Assembly (NCBI RefSeq): GCF_041088075.1
Contig: NZ_JBGCVY010000047.1
Coordinates: forward strand, 36,216-100,215
Direction of reading: 5' to 3'
Length of the DNA stretch: 64,000 nt
Origin: Mucilaginibacter_A sp041088075
GTDB taxonomy: Bacteria; Bacteroidota; Bacteroidia; Sphingobacteriales; Sphingobacteriaceae
The translations under genes and the position numbers were made by a program. The notes beneath the pieces are model-generated. The model was given only the letters and a program-made list of their open reading frames with translations. It ran no database searches and was not told the DNA's origin. Each line of letters starts with the position of its first letter. Position 1 is the first letter of the stretch. Shown one piece after another: positions 24,952 through 33,673 of this stretch.

Positions 24952-25167
24952 ATGGCAACTCAATTTATTGTAAACGATAAAGGCGAAAAGACAGCAGTGG
25001 TGCTTTCGTTGGAAGATTACGAAATCCTGCTGAACAGAGGGAATATTGATTTTGAACTATCAGACGAATACAAAGCCATGATAGACAACATGACCACGCA
25101 GGAAGAAAACGGCCAGGCCAAATATAAAACTTTGGAGGAAATACAAGGCCGGTTTTTAAACCGATAA
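24952..25167 (+). CDS. Phd/YefM-like antitoxin
   Basis: 71 residues. TQFIVNDKGEKTAVVLSLED, then YEILLNR, is the typical Phd/YefM N-terminal fold, with a charged tail (QAKYKTLEEIQGRFLNR). It likely binds its own promoter and neutralises the toxin whose gene begins 2 bp after the stop. Confidence 0.82.
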   Translation: MATQFIVNDKGEKTAVVLSLEDYEILLNRGNIDFELSDEYKAMIDNMTTQEENGQAKYKTLEEIQGRFLNR

Positions 25168-25169
25168 AT

Positions 25170-25448
25170 ATGCATGAAATTCGTTTTCGGTTTGAGGCTT
25201 ACGTAGATTTGGAAGAAATAGAATCTTATTATAGTGAAATTTCTTTGACTATTGTAAGTATGTTTTTCAAAGAGTTTTCTAAAACATTAAACTTGATCGA
25301 GCAGCAACCAAACCTATTTCAAGAACGATATAGAAAAATAAGAATTGCTCACTTATATAAGTTTCCTTATGGAATACATTACAAAATTACAGGCAATTTA
25401 GTTACCGTTTACAGAATTTTGCACACGAAAAGGTATTTTAAGCAATGA
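25170..25448 (+). CDS. RelE/ParE-family toxin
   Basis: 92 residues. The pattern IRFRFEAYVDLEEIESYYSE, then LIEQQPNLFQERYRKIRIAH, then LYKFPYGIHYKITGNLVTVY, ending ILHTKRYFKQ, fits the ParE/RelE fold (two N-terminal helices, then a strand sheet with the conserved FPY). Fourth toxin-antitoxin pair, next to a repeat-rich gap. Confidence 0.85.
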   Translation: MHEIRFRFEAYVDLEEIESYYSEISLTIVSMFFKEFSKTLNLIEQQPNLFQERYRKIRIAHLYKFPYGIHYKITGNLVTVYRILHTKRYFKQ

Positions 25449-25468
25449 CAATTTCAGGATGACTACTT

Positions 25469-25492
25469 ATTTTTTGCCGATAAAAGAAGCAT
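25469..25492 (+). repeat. Dispersed motif, GAAGCAT tail
   Basis: ATTTTTTGCC then GATAAAAGAAGCAT, 21 bp after the toxin stop. Confidence 0.8.
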
Positions 25493-25531
25493 TAACCCAG
25501 AGAAATCGTTTTTAAAATAACTTTATGATAG

Positions 25532-25694
25532 GTTTTGGCTAAAGCCAATTTTTGTCACTTTGCTACCGTCCCATAAATGGGACGGCAATGAATACCTTTA
25601 TAGCTGCCCTAAATTGTTCCGGCTCGTAATTCATTGCCGTTGGCTTCAGCCAACGGTTAAATGGGTAGGACAAGGCTTCAGCCAAAAACACACA
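25532..25694. repeat. GGCTAAAGCC/GGCTTCAGCC palindromic element (copy 1)
   Basis: It begins GGTTTTGGCTAAAGCCAATT and ends GGCTTCAGCCAAAAAC. Inside are nested hairpins: CCGTCCCATAAATGGGACGG and CCGTTGGCTTCAGCCAACGG. The same architecture occurs at 55120-55305 with a different central stem. It fills the gap between convergent genes. The short frame across 25560-25799 is read through this repeat and is not a gene. Confidence 0.75.
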
Positions 25695-25727
25695 CAAATT
25701 TTTAAAAGAATTTCCCTGAATATCAAC

Positions 25728-26927
25728 TTACTTCCGGATCGTAAACTGAAAAGTAGTGCCTTCGTTCAAAACCGATTCTACACAAATTTGTCCGCCTAAA
25801 CTGTCCACCAAATTTTTTACGGTTGATAATCCGATGCCCGAACCTTTTTTATTGTAACGGTCGCGGCTGTTCAGCGTTACCATCGGCTCAAATATTTTAC
25901 CGTAATTTTTTGGTTCGATGCCTATGCCGTTATCGCTCACGCGAAACTGGTAGCAATCGGCCTTTTCCTCAAAAGTTAAACGGATAAAACCGGCATCCTT
26001 ATCATTGTAACGAACGGCGTTGTTTAAAAGGTTGATCAGGATTTGTTCCAGCGCAATGGCGGAAGTGCGGATGTACAATAAATCTTCCGGCGTTTCTACC
26101 CGAAAAGACTCGGGGACAGAAACCAGTTTCAAAACTTCCTGGATCAGTTCGTTCACACAAAATTCATCCTTTTTTTGGGTAAGGATATTGTACGATTTGG
26201 AGTACTCCAGCATCTGGTTCAAAAACTTGAGTAAACTGCTGGCCGAACTATTAACGATGTCCAGCATCTGGTTGCCTTTTTCGTCTAAACTACTGTGGTA
26301 CTTCGCTTTAAGCACCTGGCCCGTCAGCATAATACTGGTTAGCGGGCTTTTAATATCGTGCGAAGCCATCAGCGCAAAACGCTCTAAATACTCGTTGGAT
26401 TTTTGCAGTTCTAACGTGAGCGCATCCAGCTCTTTCACTTTTCGGCGCAACTCCAACTGCGCCATCACCTGGTTGGCCAGACTTTTTAAAGCGATAATTT
26501 GGCTTTCTGTCAAAACTTTAGGTTGCGAATCTACCACACACAAAGTACCCAAAGCGTGGCCGTCTTCGTTCACCAAAGGCACACCAGTATAAAAAACCAC
26601 CCTGGGATCGCCGGTTGTTAAGGGGTTGTCTTTAAAACGCTCGTCTTTTGTGGCGTCTTCAACCATCATCACTTCGTCTGGCTTTAAAATGGCGTGGGCG
26701 CAAAAAGCATACTCTTTGGGCGTAGCCGCTACTTTTGCCCCATGACTTGATTTAAACCATTGCCGTTCCGAATCAATAAAGCTGATCAGGGAAATCGGTG
26801 TGTTGCAAATTTCGGAAGCTAAACGGGTAATGTCATCATAATCCTTTTGCGGCAAACTATCCAGAATATTGTAGGACTGAAGTGCTTTTAAACGATCCTC
26901 CTCATTTTCCGGTAAATTTGCTATCAT
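25728..26927 (-). CDS. GAF-domain soluble sensor histidine kinase
   Basis: 399 residues from ATG 26927 (MIANLPENEEDRLKALQSYN); eight extra residues precede it from an earlier ATG. The GAF domain at about 20-150 (LASEICNTPISLISFIDSER, then AFCAHAILKPDEVMMVEDA) is of the phytochrome-like kinase type. HisKA H-box MASHDIKSPLTSIMLTGQ at about 195, ATPase N-box LINLLNNAVRYND, G-boxes SDNGIGI and KGSGIGLSTVKNLVD. No membrane helix, so cytoplasmic. No response regulator adjoins it. Confidence 0.9.
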   Translation of the reverse strand: MIANLPENEEDRLKALQSYNILDSLPQKDYDDITRLASEICNTPISLISFIDSERQWFKSSHGAKVAATPKEYAFCAHAILKPDEVMMVEDATKDERFKDNPLTTGDPRVVFYTGVPLVNEDGHALGTLCVVDSQPKVLTESQIIALKSLANQVMAQLELRRKVKELDALTLELQKSNEYLERFALMASHDIKSPLTSIMLTGQVLKAKYHSSLDEKGNQMLDIVNSSASSLLKFLNQMLEYSKSYNILTQKKDEFCVNELIQEVLKLVSVPESFRVETPEDLLYIRTSAIALEQILINLLNNAVRYNDKDAGFIRLTFEEKADCYQFRVSDNGIGIEPKNYGKIFEPMVTLNSRDRYNKKGSGIGLSTVKNLVDSLGGQICVESVLNEGTTFQFTIRK

Positions 26928-26997
26928 CGTTGAACACGAAATTTGATGCAATAATAGTACATAAAATATGTGTGAATTGTAAATTTTATAATGCTAA

Positions 26998-27020
26998 TTT
27001 TTGCATGGTAAAAACAGTAT
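26998..27020 (+). repeat. Dispersed motif, ACAGTAT tail
   Basis: TTTTTGCAT then GGTAAAAACAGTAT between the GAF kinase and the DUF4159 gene. Confidence 0.75.
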
Positions 27021-27038
27021 TACAAGCTGGTTAAAATA

Positions 27039-27662
27039 TTACGCGCCCATCGCATACAAAACAATGTTTACCCCAAACTTGGTATTGTCTTCCGCCAGAA
27101 AACGCTTGTTCCTGAAATCGTAGTCCCACTCGCAGCCGTAATCTTTATTGCTGTACAAAACGGCAATCCGCCCGTTTATTTCGATGGCTTTTAAATAATC
27201 GTGGATCAAATCATCGCCCCAGCCGTTCAACTCAAATGAAGTATTGGGCGGGCCTTTTTCAAACTTAAAAAAAGAAGAATAAATGGGATGCGTGGCCGGG
27301 ATTTTCTTCAAAGCATGTGCGCCAAACAAGGCCGACATTTGCGCTTCAAAAGAACGCGCAAAAAGCCCGTCAATATCGTGGTTGCAGTCATCCGCAAAAA
27401 CGAAACCGCCGTTTTGCACATATTGCTTAAAATTGCTGCGTTCCTGCGCGTTAAACTGCACCAGTTTATGTCCACTGAGGTAGCAAAAAGGCGAGGCAAA
27501 AATTTCGTTGCTGCTTAAATCAATGATTTTTTCCTGCGTGTTGATCGGGATTGTGGTATATTCGAGCAGCGAATTGAGGATATTGGAAGGCATCCGCTGG
27601 TCGGTGTCCCAATCTCCCGATGTATATCGTAAACGGGTAAAAGTAAATCTGGCCGCATTCAT
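27039..27662 (-). CDS. DUF4159-family protein
   Basis: 207 residues. FTFTRLRYTSGDWDTDQRMP at the N-terminus, then VQNGGFVFADDCNHDIDGLF and LNGWGDDLIHDYLKAIEING, match DUF4159, whose members resemble glutamine-amidotransferase-like folds and accompany MoxR/DUF58/BatA operons. It lies divergent from that operon here, which supports a shared process. No signal peptide in this version. Function unknown. Confidence 0.78.
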   Translation of the reverse strand: MNAARFTFTRLRYTSGDWDTDQRMPSNILNSLLEYTTIPINTQEKIIDLSSNEIFASPFCYLSGHKLVQFNAQERSNFKQYVQNGGFVFADDCNHDIDGLFARSFEAQMSALFGAHALKKIPATHPIYSSFFKFEKGPPNTSFELNGWGDDLIHDYLKAIEINGRIAVLYSNKDYGCEWDYDFRNKRFLAEDNTKFGVNIVLYAMGA

Positions 27663-27690
27663 AGCCCTAAATTATTGTAAAAATTGCGCA

Positions 27691-27712
27691 ATGCTTCTTT
27701 TATCGGCATAAA
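27691..27712 (-). repeat. Dispersed motif in divergent moxR promoter gap
   Basis: Minus strand: TTTATGCC then GATAAAAGAAGCAT. It lies 28 bp upstream of the DUF4159 start, within the shared upstream region of two operons. Confidence 0.8.
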
Positions 27713-27821
27713 TCCTGTAAAGTTTCTGCTACCTTTTAATAGTTTTCTAAATTTCAGGATTTTATTTATACTTTTCTCGAAACAACAAATTCAGTTTTGC
27801 TCATTTTAATAACCAAACGTT

Positions 27822-28820
27822 TTGGAAACTACAGAAAGTACCGTAAAAAACCTGCTCGCCCAGCTTTCATCGCTTAAAAAAGAAATACAAAAAGTAATTA
27901 TCGGGCAAGATCAGGTGTTGGATGAAATCCTCGTCGCTTTGCTGGCTGGCGGCCATTGTTTGCTGGAAGGCGTTCCCGGACTGGCCAAAACGCTGATGGT
28001 GCGCACGTTGTCTCAAGCTTTGCATTTGTCGTTCCGCCGCATCCAGTTTACGCCGGATTTGATGCCTACGGATATTGTGGGCACAGAAATTCTGGAAGAA
28101 GACCATGTAACCGGTAAACGTTTTTTTAAATTTAACAAAGGGCCTCTGTTTGCCAACATTGTTTTGGCCGATGAAATTAACCGTACGCCGCCAAAAACGC
28201 AATCGGCTTTGCTGGAAGCGATGCAGGAATTTGAGGTAACTTACGGCGGGCAAACTTATCCTTTAGACCGTCCGTTTTTCATCCTGGCCACCCAAAACCC
28301 AATCGAACAAGCCGGAACTTATCCGCTGCCAGAAGCGCAGTTAGACCGTTTTCTACTCTACGTAAAAATTGGTTACCCAACCGCGCAGGAAGAATTTGGC
28401 GTATTAAACAGCACCACCGGCAGCAAAAAAACAACCGTAAACCCGATTTTGGGCGGAGAAGAAATCAGGCAGTTGCAGACTTTGGTTCGCGATGTAACGA
28501 TCAACGATGATCTGGTGCATTACGTCAGCAGCATCATCCGCGCAACACGGCCTGATACCACGACGGTTTCTTATGTAAAAGAATGGGTTCGATGGGGCGC
28601 CGGTCCGCGTGCCGGCCAGGCTTTAATTTTAACGGCCAAAGCACGGGCGTTATTTAAAGGAAGGTATGCCGTTTTAATGGAAGACATCCACAACATGGCT
28701 TTCCCGGTTTTGCGCCACCGCATTTTAATGAATTTTAAAGCCGAAGCAGAAAATGTAACTTCGGATATGGTTGCCGCAGAATTGATTAAGGCGATTGAAC
28801 GGCCAAAAGTGTTGGCTTGA
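27822..28820 (+). CDS. MoxR-family AAA+ ATPase
   Basis: 332 residues from a TTG start at 27822; no nearby ATG fits. Walker A LLEGVPGLAKTLMVRTLSQA at about 47-66, Walker B IVLADEINRTPPKTQSALLE, sensor 1 FFILATQNPIEQAGTYPLPE, and the arginine-bearing AQLDRFLLYVKIGYP. MoxR ATPases act as chaperones, often with DUF58 and VWA partners, for envelope or metalloprotein assembly. First gene of the operon with DUF58, BatA-like and DUF4175-like genes. Confidence 0.95.
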   Translation: METTESTVKNLLAQLSSLKKEIQKVIIGQDQVLDEILVALLAGGHCLLEGVPGLAKTLMVRTLSQALHLSFRRIQFTPDLMPTDIVGTEILEEDHVTGKRFFKFNKGPLFANIVLADEINRTPPKTQSALLEAMQEFEVTYGGQTYPLDRPFFILATQNPIEQAGTYPLPEAQLDRFLLYVKIGYPTAQEEFGVLNSTTGSKKTTVNPILGGEEIRQLQTLVRDVTINDDLVHYVSSIIRATRPDTTTVSYVKEWVRWGAGPRAGQALILTAKARALFKGRYAVLMEDIHNMAFPVLRHRILMNFKAEAENVTSDMVAAELIKAIERPKVLA

Positions 28821-28822
28821 TG

Positions 28823-28846
28823 ATACTGTTTTTATAAGGATAAATT
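28823..28846 (-). repeat. Dispersed motif inside the moxR operon
   Basis: Minus orientation, ACAGTAT tail (AAATTTATCC then TTATAAAAACAGTAT), directly after the moxR stop and before a 47-codon frame. Confidence 0.7.
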
Positions 28847-28853
28847 TGATAAG

Positions 28854-28997
28854 ATGATGTTTGAACAGCAAGAAAATGAATTTGATTTTTGGGATGAATT
28901 GCCCGAATCAGTAAAAAACGAGGTCGAAGAATCAATTATTGCGGCTGATAAAGGTTTAGGAAAACCGCATGAAGAAGTGATGAAAAAATATTTATAA
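28854..28997 (+). CDS. Tiny acidic protein resembling an addiction-module antitoxin fragment
   Basis: 47 codons from ATG 28854 (a second ATG follows at once). The protein is acidic (QQENEFDFWDELPESVKNEV, EESIIAADKGLGKPHEEVMK). Its C-terminal part resembles the helix-plus-GKPHEEVM end of small addiction-module antitoxins. The stop abuts the ATG of the DUF58 gene with no gap, so it would be translated in the moxR operon if expressed. It could also be a fossil of an inserted toxin-antitoxin module; no toxin follows. Confidence 0.5.
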   Translation: MMFEQQENEFDFWDELPESVKNEVEESIIAADKGLGKPHEEVMKKYL

Positions 28998-29882
28998 ATG
29001 TCTTCGCTCCTCGATCCAAAAACCGTCATGTCCATCAAAAGCCTACAATTAGCTGCCAAAACAGTGGTTGACGGCTTTTTAAGCGGCGTAAACAAAAGCA
29101 CCATCAAAGGGCCGGGCATGGAATTTAGCCAGTACCGAAGTTACCAGCCGGGCGATGACCTGCGTTCACTGGATTGGAAAATGTTTGCCCGATCCGACCG
29201 CTACTACATCCGCGAATCGGAAGTGGAAACCAGCATTTCTGTTTGTTTTTTGGTGGATGCCAGCGCTTCTATGAACCACGAAGATGCCGGTTTTAAAAAG
29301 ATCACTTATGCCGCTTACCTCACGGCTTCGCTGGCTTACCTGGCCAATTTGCAAAGCGATGCCACCGGTTTGTTTGTGCTGCAAAACGGCGGTTTGTTTT
29401 CGTTGGTGCCGAGGCAAAGCACGCAGCATTTAAACCGTTTGTTTTATCAGTTGGAAAACCTTAATCCTGCAGGAAAACTAACCGAACCAGTAGCCTACAA
29501 AGAAATTTTTGCCGGGACCGGGAAACGCGAACTACTCATTTTTGTAACCGATTTTTATGAAGAAAACAACGAAATTTTAACGCTGCTCGACAAGCTTTCC
29601 ACCTTAAAACACGAAATCATCGTCTTCCAGATCATCGGCAAAAACGAACTCGAACTTGATTTTGCCGGCTATTCCAATTTAGAAGATTTAGAAACCGGCG
29701 AAACCATCCAAATCAACGCCACACAAGCCCGAAAAATCTACCAGAAAAAATTGGAAGAACGCTTAACTTACATCAAAACACAACTTTTAGACAGAAACAT
29801 TTTTTACCGTTTAATCAGCATGGAGCAACCTTTAGATTTGGCTTTGCGCGATTTTTTAAACCAGCGGATGAAGGGATTTTGA
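28998..29882 (+). CDS. DUF58-domain protein (VWA-like)
   Basis: 294 residues. The hallmark GPGMEFSQYRSYQPGDDLRS, then LDWKMFARSDRYYIRESEVE, at about 35-76 is DUF58. VCFLVDASASMNH at about 83 is a VWA-type MIDAS start (DxSxS). FVTDFYEENNEIL continues the Rossmann-like fold. Usually a MoxR partner. No signal peptide. Confidence 0.92.
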   Translation: MSSLLDPKTVMSIKSLQLAAKTVVDGFLSGVNKSTIKGPGMEFSQYRSYQPGDDLRSLDWKMFARSDRYYIRESEVETSISVCFLVDASASMNHEDAGFKKITYAAYLTASLAYLANLQSDATGLFVLQNGGLFSLVPRQSTQHLNRLFYQLENLNPAGKLTEPVAYKEIFAGTGKRELLIFVTDFYEENNEILTLLDKLSTLKHEIIVFQIIGKNELELDFAGYSNLEDLETGETIQINATQARKIYQKKLEERLTYIKTQLLDRNIFYRLISMEQPLDLALRDFLNQRMKGF

Positions 29883-29999
29883 GTTGGAAGTTGATAGATA
29901 ATGGTTCATGGTTAATAGCTGAAAGCCGAAAGCTGACAGCCCACAAAATAACAAACTTGAAAAGTGCTAACAGCCGATTGCTGAAAGCTGACCGCTAAT
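29883..29999. repeat. GCTGAAAGCTGACCGC-type low-complexity repeat inside an operon
   Basis: 117 bp with GTTGGAAGTTGATAGATAAT, AATAGCTGAAAGCCGAAAGC and GCCGATTGCTGAAAGCTGAC words, interrupting the moxR operon. No motif copy and no gene. Related to 12479-12596 and to the ispG insertion. Confidence 0.6.
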
Positions 30000-31526
30000 A
30001 TGCAACTACTCAACCCATTATGGCTTTGGGCGATGGCCGCGATCAGCATCCCGGTGCTCATCCATTTATGGCACATCAAAACCGGCAAAACGCTCAAAAT
30101 CGGCAGCATTGCGCTGCTGGGCGAAAGTGCCAGGCAAAGTTCGCGCAGTTTCCGCATCAACGATTGGCTGCTGCTGCTTTTGCGCTGCCTGTTGTTGATC
30201 TTGCTTGCACTTTTGCTTACGCAACCTTATTGGCAAAAGCAGGCGCAGCAAACCAAAACCAAAGGCTGGGTTTTGGTTGAAAAAGGGCCGATAAAAGAAG
30301 TATATGCGCATTTTAAACCTCAGATGGATTCGTTGCTGAAAGCGGGTTATACTTTGCACCAATTGGATACTTCTTTTAAGGCCATTAATTTGCAGCAGGT
30401 TTTGAATGATACTGTTAAAACCTTAACAATCAACACAAAACCCCGCTCCTACTGGCCGTTGCTGGTTTTATTGGAACAGCAAATACCGCAAAAAACACCG
30501 ACATATTTGTTCACTTTCAACCAGTTGCAGCATTTTCAAGGCGTAAAACCAGCGTTGAATTTAGATCTCCGCTGGAAAACCTACACGCCTGCCGATTCTG
30601 TTTCCACCTGGATCCAAAACGCTTATTTTACTTCCAAAGACAGCATCCGCATAATTGTCGGCGAAAGCAAACCTGCCCATACTTCTTTTAGCACGATAAA
30701 TTTGCAATCCGCAGATCGCGGCAATTCCCGTTTTAACGTTTCTTTTGAAGAAGGAAAACCGGTTGTTTCTTTAAAAAACAAGCCGCGAAATTTAGTTTTG
30801 GTGGATACATCAACCTTAAAAATTACCATTTATCAAAATCAATTTCCGGTTGATGCGGCTTATTTAAATGCCTCCTTGCAATCGGTCAAAAAGTTTACGG
30901 GCAGGAAAATGAAGATTAATCTTGCAAATAATTTCAGCCAAATCCCATCAAATCAAAATTGGATTTTCTGGTTATCCAATCAAAATTTTCCTTTAAATTC
31001 TTCCAAATTGGTTTCGGGCGGAAGTTTGTTTCAATACGAAAATGGCAAAACGCAAAGCATTAATTCCTGGATCAATGATGAAAACGTAAACGATCCAATC
31101 AACTTATACCAACAAATTTTGCCTGATAAAAGAAGCATCGCAACAACAGAAAACGTTTGGCAAAACGGTTTTGGCGAACCAGTTTTAAGCAGTCAAAACT
31201 TCGGAAATAAAAACATCTATCATTTTTACAACCGCTTTAACCCGGCCTGGAACGATTTGGTTTGGAGCAGCGATTTCCCGAAACTGATCTTGAATTTAAT
31301 CTTGAAAAGTTATCCGCAGCAAAATTTTGAAGCTTTTGATAAACGGACAATCGCCGCAAATCAGCAACAAATTGAAACGGCAACAAATGAAAATCCGGCA
31401 AAGCAAATCAATCAACCCAAAGATTTAACAGATTTAAAACATGCATTTTGGATTGCGCTTTTAATCGTGTTTTTGTTGGAAAGAATAGTTGCTTTGCGGC
31501 CAAAAAAAGAAATAAATTATGCCTGA
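30000..31526 (+). CDS. BatA-domain membrane protein
   Basis: 508 residues. The N-terminal BatA/aerotolerance-type region reads MQLLNPLWLWAMAAISIPVL, then IHLWHIKTGKTLKIGSIALL, then DWLLLLLRCLLLILLALLLT: two membrane helices with the family's IHLWH junction. A long periplasmic body follows, with a C-terminal helix at about 480-497. Substrate unknown; the operon points to an envelope complex with MoxR. Three motif traces lie in the gene: 30290-30303 (PIKEVY), 30367-30380 (minus) and 31114-31138 with T-tract (PDKRSIA). Confidence 0.85.
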   Translation: MQLLNPLWLWAMAAISIPVLIHLWHIKTGKTLKIGSIALLGESARQSSRSFRINDWLLLLLRCLLLILLALLLTQPYWQKQAQQTKTKGWVLVEKGPIKEVYAHFKPQMDSLLKAGYTLHQLDTSFKAINLQQVLNDTVKTLTINTKPRSYWPLLVLLEQQIPQKTPTYLFTFNQLQHFQGVKPALNLDLRWKTYTPADSVSTWIQNAYFTSKDSIRIIVGESKPAHTSFSTINLQSADRGNSRFNVSFEEGKPVVSLKNKPRNLVLVDTSTLKITIYQNQFPVDAAYLNASLQSVKKFTGRKMKINLANNFSQIPSNQNWIFWLSNQNFPLNSSKLVSGGSLFQYENGKTQSINSWINDENVNDPINLYQQILPDKRSIATTENVWQNGFGEPVLSSQNFGNKNIYHFYNRFNPAWNDLVWSSDFPKLILNLILKSYPQQNFEAFDKRTIAANQQQIETATNENPAKQINQPKDLTDLKHAFWIALLIVFLLERIVALRPKKEINYA

Positions 31527-33672
31527 AGCAAGCGGAAAATACATCATCAGCAACTGGCAAAAAAAGTGGGCGCGCAGCAATTTGTTCGCACTTGTTTTGC
31601 TGGCTTTATCGGCGGCACTGTTTTTAACAACACTTTTTCATGTCGTTTTTTCGGCGTCGTTCTGGCTCATTGTTCCATTATTTTTTGTGCTGGTTTCGGT
31701 GTTGTTTTTTGTGGATTCTTTATGGAAGATCAGTGTTCCGGAAGTGGCGCGTTTCCTCAATTCGTATTTCCCGGAGCTGGAAGAAAGCAGCGAATTGACT
31801 TTAAAACCCGCCGAATCGCTTAATTTGTTAGAACGTTTGCAGCGGCAAAAAGTAGAACATATTTTACCGGAACTGCCGGAGCCGAAAGAATTTTACAAGC
31901 GATTAAAATTGGCTTCCATCATCTTTTTTGTTTCGTTAATCCTCAGTTTTTTATTGGCGAAATTGCCGTTCAGTTTTCGTCGCGCTCATTTTATGCCGAT
32001 AAAAGAAGCATTCAATGGAACGAAATCTTCTGCCAAACCGGAAGTTATTTTACCGGAAATTGATCATTTCAACCTAAAAATTACGCCGCCGGCTTACACC
32101 GGAAAAAGCAGCCGCGAACAGGAAAAGTTTAATTTAATTGCAGAAGATGGCGCAGTTGTCAACTGGCAAATCAGTACGAACAAAGCCGTGAAACAAATCA
32201 GTTTTATTTTTAATGACAAAGAAAAACTATTGTTAAAAGCAGCAAACGCAGATCGTACGTTGTGGAAAACGGCAAAAGAAATCCATACTCCGGGGTTTTA
32301 TCAGGTGAATCTGGACGGCAAAATTTCCGAATTGTATCAGGTTGAAGTGATAAAAGACCAGCCGCCAATTATTCATATCCAATCGCCAAAACCAAGTATA
32401 GTTATTGATTTTGGCGAGCCGCAAAAAACACTGCTAAAAACAGCATTGAGCGATGATTACGGCATCAGCCAAGCGTATATCAACGCCACCATTGCCAGCG
32501 GAAGCGGCGAAGCGGTGAAGTTTAAAGAGCAAAAAATCAGTTTTGATGCGGCGTTTAACGGCCATCAAACACAATACCAACTGCAAAAAACGCTTGATTT
32601 AAAGGCGTTGGGGATGCAGCCGGGCGACGAACTGTATTTTTACATCCAGGCAACCGACAACCACCAGCAGGAAACACGCTCGGAAGTGTACATCGTTTCC
32701 ATCGCTGATACGGCCAAACTGATGCAGCTTGATGGCATGGCAAACAGTTTGGATGTGAAGCCGGAACTGTTCAGAAGCGAGCGGCAAATTATTATCGAAA
32801 CTGAACAATTACTGAAAGATAAAGATTCAATCAAGGTAGAAGAATTTAAAAAACGGAGCAACAATTTGGGTTTCGACCAAAAGCTGTTAAGGTTGCGTTA
32901 CGGCAAGTTTTTGGGCGAAGACAATGAATCGAACATCGGCGACCCGGAAGCGGAAGGCGAAACTTCTTTGTCTGACCCAAAAGATTTCAGCAACGCCGCC
33001 AAAATTTTGGACGCTTATACCGACAAGCACGACAACGCCGAAGATGCCGGTTTTTTGACACCGGAAACCAAAAACCAGTTGAAGGCAACCTTAAATGAAA
33101 TGTGGAGTGCCGAACTGCGTTTGCGAACATACAAACCGCAGGAAGCCTTGCCTTTTGCCTACAAAGCTTTGCGCTTATTGAAAGATTTGCAGCAAAAATC
33201 GCGCGCGTATGTGGCCAAAACAAGTGCCAAAATTGCGCCGCTAAAACCGGCAGAAAAAAGGCTGACCGGCGATTTGACCAAAATTATTGAACCGGTAAAC
33301 CAGCAGGATTTTAAAAAACCAGCGGATCCAAATTTGGCTTTGCGGCAATCGGCAACGTTGCTGCACCAGCTTGAAAATGGAATTGGTTTGGGTGCAGGTT
33401 CGCAACAAATTTTGCGGCAAACCAATTTGCAATTGAGCAGTAAAGCGGCGGCGCAGCCTTCGGTTTATTTACCGGCGGTAGCGGCTTTTCGCAGGATTTT
33501 GGCACAATTGAATCAACCTAAAAACATACGCGAAACCGATATTTTAGCAGTCGAAAAAGCAATACAAAAAATGCTTCCGCCCGTCGCCAAACTACCGAAA
33601 CCAAGCACAACCAACCCGGATTTAGGTTTGGCCAGTTCCTATTTTAAAAACCTAAACCGCATGAACCGATAA
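31519..33672 (+). CDS. DUF4175-like large membrane protein
   Basis: 717 residues; overlaps the BatA-like gene by 8 bp. Three hydrophobic helices at about 18-40, 45-68 and 130-147 (NLFALVLLALSAALFLTTLF, WLIVPLFFVLVSVLFFVDSL, IIFFVSLILSFLLAKLPF). Then a beta-rich region (LKITPPAYTGKSSREQEKFN) typical of DUF4175-type proteins, and a long helical, probably coiled C-terminal half with TPR-like pieces (EALPFAYKALRLLKDLQQKS). A T-tracted motif at 31987-32011 encodes MPIKEAFN just after the third helix; a tail-2 copy at 32433-32446 encodes LKTAL. Confidence 0.7.
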   Translation: MPEASGKYIISNWQKKWARSNLFALVLLALSAALFLTTLFHVVFSASFWLIVPLFFVLVSVLFFVDSLWKISVPEVARFLNSYFPELEESSELTLKPAESLNLLERLQRQKVEHILPELPEPKEFYKRLKLASIIFFVSLILSFLLAKLPFSFRRAHFMPIKEAFNGTKSSAKPEVILPEIDHFNLKITPPAYTGKSSREQEKFNLIAEDGAVVNWQISTNKAVKQISFIFNDKEKLLLKAANADRTLWKTAKEIHTPGFYQVNLDGKISELYQVEVIKDQPPIIHIQSPKPSIVIDFGEPQKTLLKTALSDDYGISQAYINATIASGSGEAVKFKEQKISFDAAFNGHQTQYQLQKTLDLKALGMQPGDELYFYIQATDNHQQETRSEVYIVSIADTAKLMQLDGMANSLDVKPELFRSERQIIIETEQLLKDKDSIKVEEFKKRSNNLGFDQKLLRLRYGKFLGEDNESNIGDPEAEGETSLSDPKDFSNAAKILDAYTDKHDNAEDAGFLTPETKNQLKATLNEMWSAELRLRTYKPQEALPFAYKALRLLKDLQQKSRAYVAKTSAKIAPLKPAEKRLTGDLTKIIEPVNQQDFKKPADPNLALRQSATLLHQLENGIGLGAGSQQILRQTNLQLSSKAAAQPSVYLPAVAAFRRILAQLNQPKNIRETDILAVEKAIQKMLPPVAKLPKPSTTNPDLGLASSYFKNLNRMNR

Positions 33673-33673
33673 C

